Shown here: positions 1-10,005 of the stretch, in pieces
Position numbering within the stretch: position 1 is the first letter of the stretch
Layout of the letters: the number at the start of each line of letters is the position of its first letter
Notes under the pieces: model-generated
Databases searched by the model: none
What the model was told of the DNA's origin: nothing
What the model saw: the letters and a program-made list of their open reading frames with translations, nothing else
Source: Verrucomicrobiota bacterium
GTDB lineage: Bacteria; Verrucomicrobiota; Verrucomicrobiia; Opitutales; JABDGR01
Assembly: GCA_013285985.1 (NCBI GenBank)
Contig: JABDGR010000007.1
Span: forward strand, 1-42,061
DNA length: 42,061 nucleotides
Reading direction: 5' to 3'
Made by a program: the position numbers and the translations under genes

Positions 1-610
1 CCTGTTCACGCGTCAGCAGCGGCACCTGGCCCATCTGCTTGAGATACATCCGGACGGGGTCGTCCAGAATGTCGAGCTGCGAGGTGCGCATCTGCTCCTC
101 TTCGCTCTTTTCCTGGCGCTGCTTGTAGCTTTCCACTTCCTCGGCGTCGAGGATGTCGATTTCCAGGTTTTCCAGGATGTTGATGACATTCTCAATCTCC
201 TCCGGGTTATTGACCTTCTCCGGCAGCGCCTCATTGATGTTCTGGACAGTGATATAGCCCTGTTCCTTGGACAGGCGGATCAGGTGACGGATTTTTTCGT
301 TGAGGCGGACGTTTTTCGGCGAAGTCGGGTCGGCGGTGGCGGCTTCAATCGCGGCGCGCGTTGCTTCTTCCTTGCTGGGGATGTGGGTGTGCGCGTGGGC
401 GACGACGGCGCCATGCGTGTGCCCGTGGCCGTTGGCCAGGGGCAAGGGGAGTTTATCCGCGTGGCCATGGGCCTCACCCTTGGGCGAATGCGCGTGGCTG
501 GCCGCAGCCTTGGCCGGGGCCGGCGCGTGTGCAGCCGGTTTGGCGGCTTTGGCCGGCTTGACCGCGCGGGCGGTATGGGAGGACTTGGCGGATTTAGGTT
601 TGACGGCCAT
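1..610 (-). CDS. rpoD: RNA polymerase primary sigma factor RpoD, N-terminal part (runs off window start)
   Basis: Minus-strand frame from ATG at 610 reads MAVKPKSAKSS...HAHTHIPSKEEATRAAIEAATADPTSPKNVRLNEKIRHLIRLSKEQGYITVQNINEALPEKVNNPEEIENVINILENLEIDI...DDPVRMYLKQMGQVPLLTREQ, i.e. sigma70 region 1.1 and start of region 1.2 (DPVRMYLKQMG). Lies downstream of dnaG as in the macromolecular synthesis operon. Confidence 0.93.
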   Translation of the reverse strand, partial: MAVKPKSAKSSHTARAVKPAKAAKPAAHAPAPAKAAASHAHSPKGEAHGHADKLPLPLANGHGHTHGAVVAHAHTHIPSKEEATRAAIEAATADPTSPKNVRLNEKIRHLIRLSKEQGYITVQNINEALPEKVNNPEEIENVINILENLEIDILDAEEVESYKQRQEKSEEEQMRTSQLDILDDPVRMYLKQMGQVPLLTREQ

Positions 611-669
611 GGACCGGGAAAGGTTGGGAAGTAAGTTTGACAAGAAAAAGAAAGTGGAGTGCCTCTACA

Positions 670-2565
670 TTAAGCTTCAGTCGAAGTTATTTTTGGCGGT
701 TGGCGCAGCAGTTTTTGCACCTCTTTGATGCGTTGATGGAGCGTGGCGATGGTGGCGGGATCGTTCGCGGATGTGTTGGTGATGCGGGTGTTGAGTTCGG
801 TTAATTCTCTGCGGTAGTGGGCGTCAAAAATAGCTTTAATGCATTGGTTGGCGGCTTGCACCGGCTCCTCGGTATGAAAAGGCCGGGAGCGTAAATTGCC
901 CAACACCTGGCGCTCTTCATCGGTTTCAAGCAGGTCGTCGAGGTGATCAAGGCCCGGCCAGACATCCTCCCGGTGGGCGGCGAGGCAGCGATCTAGGAGG
1001 CGGCCCTCCAGCTTCCGGGTATCAAGCCATTGATGGTCAATCTCATGGGCAATCGCGGGCGCAAGGTCTTCATGATGCAAAACGAGCACTAATAGCTCAT
1101 ATTCGGCCGTTGTCAACTTGTCATTAAGGTTTTTCCCCTCTGAACCTGGGGTGCCGGACGGAGGAAAACCTTCTTTATTGAGCGTTAGATTTGGAGCGGC
1201 CCGCCTCGCTCGTTGGGCCAGATGGCGCGCAAAGTCCCGTTCTGCCCCCGTGCGATCCACGCCGGCATATTTGCAGGCCTCAGCCAGGTAATCTGCCCGC
1301 ATCATCGCCGAGTCGGCTTGTTCCAAGATCTCAAACAACGCACGCAAGGCATCGGCTTTTTCGCTGGGCGATGGGTTGGATGATGGCAGTAGCGAACGCA
1401 CGGCGAACGCCATGGCCGATTCGGATTTTTTGTCCAGTTCCGCCAGGGCGGTGGCGCCTTTCGCCAAAAAGAGCTCGTCGGGGTCTTCGTCGGCCGCGAG
1501 CGGGAGGAAGCGAATTTCCAGCCCGGCTTTGAGTGCCAGTGGCAGCGCGCGCATCGCCGCCTTTTGGCCCGCGGCGTCGCCATCGAGCAGGCAATCCACC
1601 CGCCCCGCATAGCGCCGTAGCAGGAGAAATTGGTTTTCCGTTATCGCCGTGCCCTGTGGCGCCACCACACTGGTGACGCCCGCCGACCAGCACCGCAGCG
1701 CGTCGAGCTGGCCTTCGACCATCACAAAGCGCCCGGCCTCGCGCACTGGCGTGTGGGCGCGGTCGAGGTTGAAGAGCACGTCGCCTTTGCGGAACAGCGG
1801 CGTTTCGGGTGAATTCACATATTTGGCTTCGCGGGCCGGGTCGTCGCTCGGCGTGCGCTCCGTCTGCCGCGCGGTAAAGGCGATAACGCGGCCTTGGATG
1901 TCGCGGATGGGTATCATCAGCCGGCCGCGGAAGCGTGGCCGCCCGCGCGCCGGGTCGCGCTCGCCCTCGCGGTAAAAAAACAGGCCGCTGGCCAGGTAGG
2001 TTTCCGCCGCAAATTTTTTGGATTTCAGCAATGCTTCGAGCAATCCACCGCCATCCGCCGCCGCCCAGCCGATTTTAAATTCCTTGGCCGGCGCGAGGTC
2101 GAAGCGGCGCGCCTCCGTCCAGTATTTGCGGATGAAGGTGCCGCCATCGTCGTTGCGTAAAAACGCGGCATGGAAGTGGGCGGTTGCGGCTTCATGGAGG
2201 TCGAATAATTCCTTGCGCAGCGATTGGGCCTCGCGCCCGCCGCCCACCGCGCCCTCCTCGTATTCCAGCGTGATGCCGAAGCGCGCGGCAAGGGCTTCGA
2301 CCGCCTCCTGAAAACCGAGGTTTTCCTTGTCTTGTACGAATTTAAAGATGTCGCCGCCCTGGCCCGAGCTGAAGCAGTAATAGAGGTTTTTGCCGGGATC
2401 CACGTAGAACGACGGCGTTTTTTCCTGGGAAAACGGGCTGAGGCCCTTCCACTTTGCCCCGGCTTTTTTTAAATTCACGTAGGGCGAGACCACGTCGTAC
2501 AAGCTGACGCGGGCGCGCACATCGTCAATGGAGCTGCGTTTGATTTTCGGCACGGAAGGAGGCAA
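670..2565 (-). CDS. dnaG: DNA primase DnaG
   Basis: 631 aa; N-terminal primase zinc-domain framework (SPFSQEKTPSFYVDPGKNLYYCFSSGQGGDIFKFVQ) and TOPRIM core (VMVEGQLDALRCWSAG, CLLDGDAAGQKAAMRAL). Confidence 0.95.
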   Translation of the reverse strand: MPPSVPKIKRSSIDDVRARVSLYDVVSPYVNLKKAGAKWKGLSPFSQEKTPSFYVDPGKNLYYCFSSGQGGDIFKFVQDKENLGFQEAVEALAARFGITLEYEEGAVGGGREAQSLRKELFDLHEAATAHFHAAFLRNDDGGTFIRKYWTEARRFDLAPAKEFKIGWAAADGGGLLEALLKSKKFAAETYLASGLFFYREGERDPARGRPRFRGRLMIPIRDIQGRVIAFTARQTERTPSDDPAREAKYVNSPETPLFRKGDVLFNLDRAHTPVREAGRFVMVEGQLDALRCWSAGVTSVVAPQGTAITENQFLLLRRYAGRVDCLLDGDAAGQKAAMRALPLALKAGLEIRFLPLAADEDPDELFLAKGATALAELDKKSESAMAFAVRSLLPSSNPSPSEKADALRALFEILEQADSAMMRADYLAEACKYAGVDRTGAERDFARHLAQRARRAAPNLTLNKEGFPPSGTPGSEGKNLNDKLTTAEYELLVLVLHHEDLAPAIAHEIDHQWLDTRKLEGRLLDRCLAAHREDVWPGLDHLDDLLETDEERQVLGNLRSRPFHTEEPVQAANQCIKAIFDAHYRRELTELNTRITNTSANDPATIATLHQRIKEVQKLLRQPPKITSTEA

Positions 2566-2613
2566 GAATGACGAGGGCGGGATGAAGGCGCAACGAAAAG
2601 TCCGAATCCAGTC

Positions 2614-4653
2614 TTAGCGCCGTGCGGACGGTTTTTTTGCGGCTTTGCGATAGGGTGTGCTGCCGCGCGCACGCCGGCCGGGCGAGGTGGAGCCGGCTTT
2701 TCCGCTTTTGAGCGCTTCAATCTGGTCGCGCAGGATGGCCGCGCGTTCGAATTCAAGCTTGTTGGCGGCATCCAGCATTTCCTGTTCGAGCTCGGCGAGC
2801 ACCGCCGCCACTTCGCGGTCGCCGTGGGCCTCGGCCACGCTGACGGGGTCGGGCTCTGCATCCTTGTACAAATGCAGGCTCGACTGCGCGCCGCGCGAAA
2901 TGCCGCGCGGGGTGATGCCGTGCTCGGTATTGTAGGCCAACTGCCGTTCCCGGCGGTAGCGCGAGACTTCCAAGGCGCGCTTCAACGAATTCGTCATCAC
3001 ATCGGCATAGAGCAGCACGCGGCCCTGCTCATGCCGCGCGGCGCGGCCGGAAGTCTGGATGAGGCTGGTTTCGCTACGGAGAAAGCCTTCCTTGTCTGCA
3101 TCCAAAATGGCCACGAGCGCGACTTCCGGCAAATCCAAGCCTTCGCGCAACAGGTTGACGCCCACGAGCACGTCAAATTCCCCTCCGCGCAGGCGGCGCA
3201 GAATTTCCACCCGTTCCAGCGCGTCAATGTCGCTGTGCAGGTATTCGACGCGCACCTTGGCGTCGCGCAAGTAGGTGGCGAGGTCCTCCGCCATGCGTTT
3301 GGTGAGCGTGGTGACGAGCACGCGCTCATGCTTTTCCACTGCAGCTTGAATTTCGCCCAGCAGGTTTTCCACCTGCCCGCGGATGGGGCGCACTTCCATC
3401 GGCGGGTCCAGCAGCCCCGTCGGGCGGATGAGTTGCTCGGCTACGACTGAGGAAATCTTTAATTCGTAAGGCGCTGGCGTGGCGGAGGCGAAGACCGTCT
3501 GTCCGGTAACCTCGGAAAATTCCCGGGCATTGAGCGGGCGGTTGTCGAGCGCCGACGGCAGGCGAAACCCGAAGTCCACCAGGCGTGATTTGCGTGATTG
3601 GTCCCCGGCATACATGCCGCCAATTTGGGGCACCGTCGCGTGGCTTTCGTCGATAAAGAGCAGGAAATCCTTGGGGAAGAAATCGATCAGGCACCAGGGC
3701 CGCGAACCGGGCGCGCGGCCGGCAATATGGCGCGAGTAATTTTCAATGCCGTTGCAAAAACCCATCTCGGAAAGCATTTCGAGGTCGTATTCCGTCCGCA
3801 GGCGGATGCGCTGGGCCTCGACCAGGCGGTTCTCGCGCTCGAAATATTTCACCCGTTCCTCCAGTTCGGCGCGAATGCCGGCGATGGCGGCGGCGAGCTT
3901 GTGTCGCGGTGTGATGTACTGGTTGGCCGGGTAGAGGCTGAATTTTTCCAACGGCGCCCCCGTGTCGCCGGTTAACGGATCCAGCGGGCGGATGGACTCG
4001 ATGACCCCGCCCCAGAACTCGACGCGGATGGCGCTTTCCATGTACGCCGGAAAAACATCCACGACTTCGCCCCGGGCGCGGAACTTGCCGCGTTCGAGGG
4101 CGATGTCGTTGCGTTCGTAAAGATTTTCGACGAGGCGCTCCAGGAAGGTTTCGCGGGACATCTCTGCGCCCGGCGCCAGCGGAATCATCATCGCGCGGAA
4201 ATCCTCCGGTGAGCCAAGGCCGTAAATGCACGAAACGCTGGCGACCACAATCACGTCGCGCCGGCTGATGAGCGCGCTCGTGGCGGCGATGCGCAGCCGC
4301 TCAATCTCGTCGTTGATAGACGAATCCTTCTCGATGAAGGTGTCCGTTTGCGGAACGTAGGCCTCCGGTTGGTAATAGTCGTAGTAACTGACGAAATACT
4401 CAACGGCGTTGTCGGGGAAGAAGGCCTTGAATTCGCTGTAGAGCTGCGCCGCCAGCGTTTTATTGTGGGAAATGACGAGGGCCGGGCGCTGGAGGCGCGC
4501 CACGAGATTGGCCAGGGTGAACGTCTTGCCCGAGCCGGTGACGCCAAGGAGCGTCTGAAACCGGTGGCCGGCCTGCAGGGATTTTTCCAGCGCGGCGATG
4601 GCGGCGGGCTGGTCGCCCGTGGGCGCGAAACCGGCTTGGAGGCGGAAGTCCAT
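2614..4653 (-). CDS. uvrB: Excinuclease ABC subunit UvrB
   Basis: 679 aa; [27 protein letters not shown] (Walker A), [65 protein letters not shown]-terminal UVR motif ([16 protein letters not shown]). Confidence 0.98.
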   Translation of the reverse strand: MDFRLQAGFAPTGDQPAAIAALEKSLQAGHRFQTLLGVTGSGKTFTLANLVARLQRPALVISHNKTLAAQLYSEFKAFFPDNAVEYFVSYYDYYQPEAYVPQTDTFIEKDSSINDEIERLRIAATSALISRRDVIVVASVSCIYGLGSPEDFRAMMIPLAPGAEMSRETFLERLVENLYERNDIALERGKFRARGEVVDVFPAYMESAIRVEFWGGVIESIRPLDPLTGDTGAPLEKFSLYPANQYITPRHKLAAAIAGIRAELEERVKYFERENRLVEAQRIRLRTEYDLEMLSEMGFCNGIENYSRHIAGRAPGSRPWCLIDFFPKDFLLFIDESHATVPQIGGMYAGDQSRKSRLVDFGFRLPSALDNRPLNAREFSEVTGQTVFASATPAPYELKISSVVAEQLIRPTGLLDPPMEVRPIRGQVENLLGEIQAAVEKHERVLVTTLTKRMAEDLATYLRDAKVRVEYLHSDIDALERVEILRRLRGGEFDVLVGVNLLREGLDLPEVALVAILDADKEGFLRSETSLIQTSGRAARHEQGRVLLYADVMTNSLKRALEVSRYRRERQLAYNTEHGITPRGISRGAQSSLHLYKDAEPDPVSVAEAHGDREVAAVLAELEQEMLDAANKLEFERAAILRDQIEALKSGKAGSTSPGRRARGSTPYRKAAKKPSARR

Positions 4654-4761
4654 CCTGGCAAAGAAACGCGTCAGCGGCCCTTTGGCAAGCAGGAGGAATG
4701 GGCGGCTGCTAATTAATATTTATCCAAAAATATTATGCGAAGGTTTGGCCGCCCTCGCCCA

Positions 4762-6738
4762 CTAATGGCGGATTTGCCCCGAGGGCGCGGTGGATGGGGC
4801 CGGATTGCCACCCTCGGGGGTGGGCGCCATGGCCTTTTGCTGCGCCTTGAGTACCCCGTAGGCCTGCTGCAGTTGATCGTTGGTGTCCTGTATGGCTTTC
4901 AGCTGGGCTGCCTGGTCGCGCAATTTTTGCACCGTGTCCATATTTTGCGCCTCGGTTTTGGAGGGATAAACCATGCCCGGGGTGTCGGTGGAGCGATTGT
5001 TGTAATAATAGCCGGGGATTTCTGGCGCGGTAATGCCGGAGCGCAGCATCATGTTGTTGTCCACCACGTCGCGGTAGCTGGCGCCGTCGTTGCTGAGGGT
5101 GCGGGCGGTAATGAAGATGAGAAGGTTGTTGCGGACGTGGACGGTGCTTTTGCTCTTGAAGAATTCGCCGACAATCGGGATATCGCCCAGGATGGGCACC
5201 TGGGTGGTGGCCTTGGTGTCCGTGTCCTGAATCAAGCCGCCCACGGCGAGCGTGAAGCCGTCTTTGATGCTGACGTTGGCGTCGGTGAGGCGCTGGGTGT
5301 CGATGCGCGGGTAAGTGCCGTTGAAATACGTGTCCGAGGTTGCGTTGATGCTGCTGAGTTCAGGATTGAGGATCATGTTGATGAAGCCGTTGTTGGTGAC
5401 GTGGGGCTTGACCTTCATCGTGATGCCGATTTGGTAAACCGTATTATTGCCCGCGGTGGCCACGCCGTTGGAGTTGTTGACGCTCGGAAACACCACGGTG
5501 ATATTCGTGCCGCTGAACAGGGTTATCTCCTGGTTGTCCATGGTCACGGCCGTCGGGTCGGAGATAAGTTTCGCGTCGGTGATGGACTGGAAGGCATTCA
5601 GCACGGCCGTATATTGCGCCTGATTGAAGACGGCCAGGTCGAGGGCTTTGCGCGGGGGCGCGGTGGGGTTCAGGCTCGTGGCCGACTGGGAGTTATTGAT
5701 GTTGTTGTTTGGGTTCGGTGAGGCGGCGGTCTGGCCCAGCGTCAATTGCGGCAAACCGGTGGAGGGCAGCGCACCCGTGGCGCCGATGGAGCCCAAGCCA
5801 TCAAAGATGCTGTATTGGTAGGCGTAGCCGACCGAGCCCAGCGGCGTGCCGTTGAAATTCCAGTCAATGCCGAGGTCTTTGGTGTCGTTGGCCTGTACTT
5901 GGATGAATTTGCTTTCGATAAAGACCTGCGAGATGGGCTTGTCGAGACGCTCAATGGCTTCCTGGAGGTTGTTCAGATGGCTCGAATGCGCCGTGATGAT
6001 GAGGAAGTTGGTGCGGGCGTCGGGGATGATGGTTTCGGGCGGCTTCGAAGTGGTGTCCAGGAAGGAAGTCAGTGACTTGGCCAGGTCGGAGGCTTGGGCG
6101 GAATTGACCGGGATGACGCGAGTTTCCATCGGTTCGCTGGCGACGTCCGCTTTGTTCTTGATTAGAATCACCGCGTTCACGCCCGTGCCGTCCACGGTGT
6201 AAGTGAAGCCCAGCGGGTCGAGCACGTAATGGAAAATTTGCTGCCAGCTTACGTCATGCAACTGAAGGGTGGCGGTCCCGGTAAGGGTTTCGGGCATCAT
6301 CACGTTCAGGTTGAACAGGGTCGCCACGCTGCTGATAATGGTGCGGACATCTTCGTTGGGGAAATTCGCCTTGTGCATGATGTTGGACGTCGTGCCGTTG
6401 GTGTCCGTGCTCGCGGTGGTTGCAGTTGCGCTGGGCAGGTTGATGCTGACAGCGGCGGGGGCCGGCGCCGGGGCCAGGGGATTGGTTGGCGTCTCGGGCG
6501 CGGTTACCGCCGGCGCCGAGGTAGTTGCCGGCATTGGGGGTGCTGGTTCCGACGTGGCCGTAGCCGGGGCGGGTGCCGCGGGCGCGGGCTCTGATGTGGC
6601 GGTAGCCGGGGCAGGTGCCGCAGGTGCCGGCTCTGATGTGGAAGTGGTCGGGGCAGGCGCAGCGGGCACCGGCGCTATCTGCGCGGTCAGGCTGGCCGTG
6701 GCAAAAAACAGGGCGAGGAGTGAGCGGAGGTTTTTCAT
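4762..6738 (-). CDS. Type IV pilus/type II secretion secretin (PilQ/GspD-like)
   Basis: Start taken at ATG 6738 (MKNLRSLLALFFATASLTAQ signal peptide). Secretin core: VPILGDIPIVGEFFKSKSTVHVRNNLLIFITARTL; STN/N0-like FPNEDVRTIISSVATLFNLNVMMP. Last gene of a PilM/N/O/P-like series. Confidence 0.9.
   Translation of the reverse strand: MKNLRSLLALFFATASLTAQIAPVPAAPAPTTSTSEPAPAAPAPATATSEPAPAAPAPATATSEPAPPMPATTSAPAVTAPETPTNPLAPAPAPAAVSINLPSATATTASTDTNGTTSNIMHKANFPNEDVRTIISSVATLFNLNVMMPETLTGTATLQLHDVSWQQIFHYVLDPLGFTYTVDGTGVNAVILIKNKADVASEPMETRVIPVNSAQASDLAKSLTSFLDTTSKPPETIIPDARTNFLIITAHSSHLNNLQEAIERLDKPISQVFIESKFIQVQANDTKDLGIDWNFNGTPLGSVGYAYQYSIFDGLGSIGATGALPSTGLPQLTLGQTAASPNPNNNINNSQSATSLNPTAPPRKALDLAVFNQAQYTAVLNAFQSITDAKLISDPTAVTMDNQEITLFSGTNITVVFPSVNNSNGVATAGNNTVYQIGITMKVKPHVTNNGFINMILNPELSSINATSDTYFNGTYPRIDTQRLTDANVSIKDGFTLAVGGLIQDTDTKATTQVPILGDIPIVGEFFKSKSTVHVRNNLLIFITARTLSNDGASYRDVVDNNMMLRSGITAPEIPGYYYNNRSTDTPGMVYPSKTEAQNMDTVQKLRDQAAQLKAIQDTNDQLQQAYGVLKAQQKAMAPTPEGGNPAPSTAPSGQIRH
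6514..6639 (-). repeat. 42-nt (14-aa) Pro/Ala tandem repeat in secretin N-terminus
   Basis: Translated TSEPAPAAPAPATA / TSEPAPAAPAPATA / TSEPAPPMPATTSA. Confidence 0.85.
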
Positions 6739-6751
6739 AGCGCGGGGGCCG

Positions 6752-7447
6752 TTAGTCACGGCTCTTGGGTTGAGGCGGGGAGTTGGAAGAAGGGGAACGC
6801 GAAGCCCCAATGGGCTTCGACACATAGGAAACCGGCAAAGTGGTGGAGTTCAATTTCAAGACACACTCGTTTTCATTCGCGTCCACCAGTGTGATGTTGA
6901 GCACCGTCAGGTCGGGGGGGACGTTGGCCGTGAAGGATTGGCCGACTTCGATTGTGCCACCGCTGGAAAGCGTCACCAGGCGGGTCTGCGCTCCTTCAAT
7001 CATGCCCGTGGGTTGGAGTTTTTCGGCAATGGCCTTGAGTCTGTCCTCATCGGATAACTTCGTCGGCGCCGCCGGTTCACTGGAGGCTGCGTTGCTGGTG
7101 GTTGTGCTGGCCACCTCCGGGGTGGGTGGCGGCGGTGGCGGTTTGGCGAAAAATGGGTTTTCCGCCGAGTTCAAATGGGCGAGCAGGTCGGGCTTGTTGC
7201 GCTCCAGGAAGACTTTGGTCAGGTTGAGTAACTTGATGCGGGATTGGGGATCGAGTACTTCATCCTCCTTGGGCGGGGAAAAGACGTACCAGGTGCCGGT
7301 TGGCGCTGCCGCCGGAGCCCCCGGGGCGGGTGCGGGCGCCGCCGGTTCATCCGCCGCCGTGGCGCGCGCGAGAGTGGTGCCCAGCGCGACCACGATCGCG
7401 ATGAGTAGGCGTGCCTTCGGGCGCCGATATAAGTGAAAGCGTTTCAT
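6752..7447 (-). CDS. PilP-like pilus assembly protein (putative), Pro-rich
   Basis: Position between PilO-like gene and secretin; signal peptide; C-terminal region GGTIEVGQSFTANVPPDLTVLNITLVDANENECVLKLNSTTLPVSY; polyproline PPPPPPTPEV linker. Call based mainly on gene order. Confidence 0.5.
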   Translation of the reverse strand: MKRFHLYRRPKARLLIAIVVALGTTLARATAADEPAAPAPAPGAPAAAPTGTWYVFSPPKEDEVLDPQSRIKLLNLTKVFLERNKPDLLAHLNSAENPFFAKPPPPPPTPEVASTTTSNAASSEPAAPTKLSDEDRLKAIAEKLQPTGMIEGAQTRLVTLSSGGTIEVGQSFTANVPPDLTVLNITLVDANENECVLKLNSTTLPVSYVSKPIGASRSPSSNSPPQPKSRD

Positions 7448-8016
7448 TTGCCGAGCATTTCGACAGTGAGGGTGATGTTGAGCCGGCCCACATCGCCGCC
7501 GGTGGCGCTGTGAATTTGCGGCGATTTAGCCATTTGGATCAGGGTGATGCGCAGCGGGTGGGGGCCGCTTTGCAGGGCGTAGAGAAACGAGAGGATGTTT
7601 TCCCAATGGCCTGCTACCGAAAGCGTGAATGTGGCGATGGAGGGCTCGGCTGGATCCTTGCTGTGATCCGTGGTGGTGTGGAGGGGGTCCGCCAGTTGCT
7701 CCAGGCCGGCGGTGTGCTCCAGATCATAAAAATATTGCTGGTTGGCGATGTCTTCGACGGGGTTGATCAGGCCATTGGTCAGTTTCGTGGCGTCGGTGTT
7801 CAACTCGGCCAGTTGCTCGTCGAGTAGTTCGCTGCTGGCGTTATTTTTGGAGATGCGGTCGCTTTGCTGGGTGACGGTGTCGAGCTCCGTGTGCGCGTCA
7901 ACGAGCGTGCCCGAGCTGCGCCAGTATGCCCAGCCGGCGAGCACAATGGCCGCCCCCAACAGCGAGAGCGCCAGGGGGTAGGCCAATATTTTGGCAAGTA
8001 CTTCCTTGGGCTTCAT
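7444..8016 (-). CDS. PilO-like pilus assembly protein
   Basis: 190 aa, single N-terminal TM (LALSLLGAAIVLAGWAYW), coiled-coil, then a small alpha/beta domain (LSVAGHWENILSFLYALQSGPHPLRITLIQM) typical of PilO. Confidence 0.65.
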   Translation of the reverse strand: MKPKEVLAKILAYPLALSLLGAAIVLAGWAYWRSSGTLVDAHTELDTVTQQSDRISKNNASSELLDEQLAELNTDATKLTNGLINPVEDIANQQYFYDLEHTAGLEQLADPLHTTTDHSKDPAEPSIATFTLSVAGHWENILSFLYALQSGPHPLRITLIQMAKSPQIHSATGGDVGRLNITLTVEMLGK

Positions 8017-8651
8017 GCGGAGGGTTTGAGGGTGAGCGTGATGGTGAACTTGAACACGCCTGCGGCGGAATCGTGTTTGGTCTCGGTCTTCAGGTTCTTG
8101 TCCGGGTCAACCACGCGGCTTTTTACGACCGGGTTGGCGAGGATTTTTTTCACGAAATTGTCCAGGCCCAGGGAGGTCTCGCTGGCCAGGGTGCCGCTGA
8201 CGATGATGCGCTGGGTGATGGCTTTTTTATTGCTTCCCAAGTCAATGATGAAGGGGCTCAGTTCGACGGTGTCGAAGAGAATGTTGTCCGGCCGGGCGTC
8301 CAGCAGGCAGTTCAGCAGATCGAGCGGGGGCAATTTTTCCGCAAAAAATTTGGCGGCAAACTGCAGCGATTTGGACTTGGTGACAAATTGTTTGCTGTTG
8401 GCCAGGTTCTTGGTGTTCGCTCTCGAACTGTCGTTGATCTGCCCTTGGGCGCGGTCAATGTCCCGGTTGACGTTGTGAATTTCGACTTCGGTCGCGACCG
8501 TCCAGCTCAGGGCCACCAGGGCGAGGGTGATGGCGATAAAATTGACCAGGAAGCCCGTGCGCACCTGCTTGATGTCCGGCAGCAACTCGACCACCCGGAA
8601 GTTCGGGTGCCAGTTGAGGACCGGCTCGACTTTTTTCTTACGCGCGAGCAC
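8013..8651 (-). CDS. PilN-like pilus assembly protein
   Basis: GTG start; NWHPNFRVVELLPDIKQVRTGFLVNFIAITLALVALSW: short cytoplasmic tail plus TM then coiled-coil; overlaps PilM-like gene. Confidence 0.6.
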   Translation of the reverse strand: MLARKKKVEPVLNWHPNFRVVELLPDIKQVRTGFLVNFIAITLALVALSWTVATEVEIHNVNRDIDRAQGQINDSSRANTKNLANSKQFVTKSKSLQFAAKFFAEKLPPLDLLNCLLDARPDNILFDTVELSPFIIDLGSNKKAITQRIIVSGTLASETSLGLDNFVKKILANPVVKSRVVDPDKNLKTETKHDSAAGVFKFTITLTLKPSA

Positions 8652-9705
8652 TGGGAGCCTCCGTTTTTGCGTCGGGTTTTGCCTCGGGCTTGTTTTCGTA
8701 TTTGACCATCAGGCCAAAGAGGCCCAGCCAGCGCCCGTCCAGCGCGGCTAATTCCACGCCCGGCCCGGCCTCGATGCCGAGGGAGCGCAGCCAGGCGGGG
8801 TATTCCGGGGTGAGCGTCTCGATGCCCAGGGTGCGCGCGAGCAGGCCGCCCATCCAGGAAAGATTTTTCGGCAGCATGCTCAGGTGGATTTGCCCGATTG
8901 TCTGCCCGGTCTGCACTTCGTAAAAACCGGTGGACGACTGCAGTTCCTTCAGCGTCTTTTTGAGCAGCGTCGGCCCCATTTCCGTAAAGTCGAAGGTGTT
9001 GGAATAAAAAAGTTTTTTGGCGGACTCCTCGTCCTTCAAGCCCAGCTCCTGCTGCACAATGGGAAACATGTGGTTGAGGCCCTGGGGGATGGGCCGGGCC
9101 AGGTCGAGCTGGTTGCCGCGCAAAATAAAGACCTGCGAATTTTCCTGGGTGATTTCGAGCAGCAGCGTTGGTGCTTTGATGCCCTCCGCTTCCAGGAGAC
9201 TCCCCATGCCGGCAATGGTGGCGACGCTGCCCAACTCCAGCCGGTGTGGGTAGACTCCCGCACTGACGAGGAATTGCTGCCGCTCGCGGAATTCCTCCAG
9301 CGGTGCTCCGCAAAAAACCAACTCCTTCGAATAGCCGGATTCCGGGGTGGCGGACTGGCCGCTTTCGGCGTTCATCACCGCGATCATGTTTTTTGTCGCA
9401 TCCACCTGAAATTGCGAACGGATGTACTCGGCCAGAAAGGCGACGTCCTTGGCCTTGGCCGGGTTCTCCATTGTACTGCGGCGCACGAATCGGTTGATCG
9501 GATAGGCGGATGCCACCGTCTGGGCGTAATGCCCTGAGGGTAAATCCATCAACTCACTGACCACTGCGCCTAATTCATCGACCGTGCCGGTGGGTATTTC
9601 CTTCACGGCTTCAATGACCAGTGGTGGTTCCAGGTTCGAAACCCGTGCAGCCAGCACCGAATACTCGGAAACTTCCAGAAAAAGCGCCTTGCGGGATTTG
9701 GCCAT
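8638..9705 (-). CDS. PilM-like actin-fold pilus assembly protein
   Basis: 355 aa; MAKSRKALFLEVSEYSVLAARVSNLEPPLVIEAVKEIP...LLLEITQENSQVFILRGNQLDLARPIPQGLNHM...; first gene of the PilM-N-O-P-secretin set. Confidence 0.65.
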   Translation of the reverse strand: MAKSRKALFLEVSEYSVLAARVSNLEPPLVIEAVKEIPTGTVDELGAVVSELMDLPSGHYAQTVASAYPINRFVRRSTMENPAKAKDVAFLAEYIRSQFQVDATKNMIAVMNAESGQSATPESGYSKELVFCGAPLEEFRERQQFLVSAGVYPHRLELGSVATIAGMGSLLEAEGIKAPTLLLEITQENSQVFILRGNQLDLARPIPQGLNHMFPIVQQELGLKDEESAKKLFYSNTFDFTEMGPTLLKKTLKELQSSTGFYEVQTGQTIGQIHLSMLPKNLSWMGGLLARTLGIETLTPEYPAWLRSLGIEAGPGVELAALDGRWLGLFGLMVKYENKPEAKPDAKTEAPSARA

Positions 9706-10005
9706 GATTGCACCCCCAGTTTAAGCTCCGCAGATACCCTTTTCGAGCACCGCCAACGGTTTTCACGAAAGAGGGAAATACCGAGCCGCCAACTGGATAG
9801 CACGACTAGGATACCCAGCATACCCGGCAATTCACAAGACAAAAAAGGGCGGCTAGTCACCAGGTCAATTTGGGGAAAGACCCCAGGCCGTCATCCTGTC
9901 AAAGCCCGCTCGACATTGCGGCCCAACTCAATTAACGAAGCTTTGCCTTTTGCCATCGGCGGGAAATACGGAAAGCCGCCCCTTGTTTCCGTCGGAGCAC
10001 CAACT

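Noticed and set aside
4735-5721. 328-aa plus-strand ORF
   Set aside because: Antisense shadow of the secretin gene.
9629-9648. GGTTCGAAACC, resembling a tRNA T-loop
   Set aside because: Lies inside the PilM-like coding region and no acceptor/anticodon arms could be found around it.
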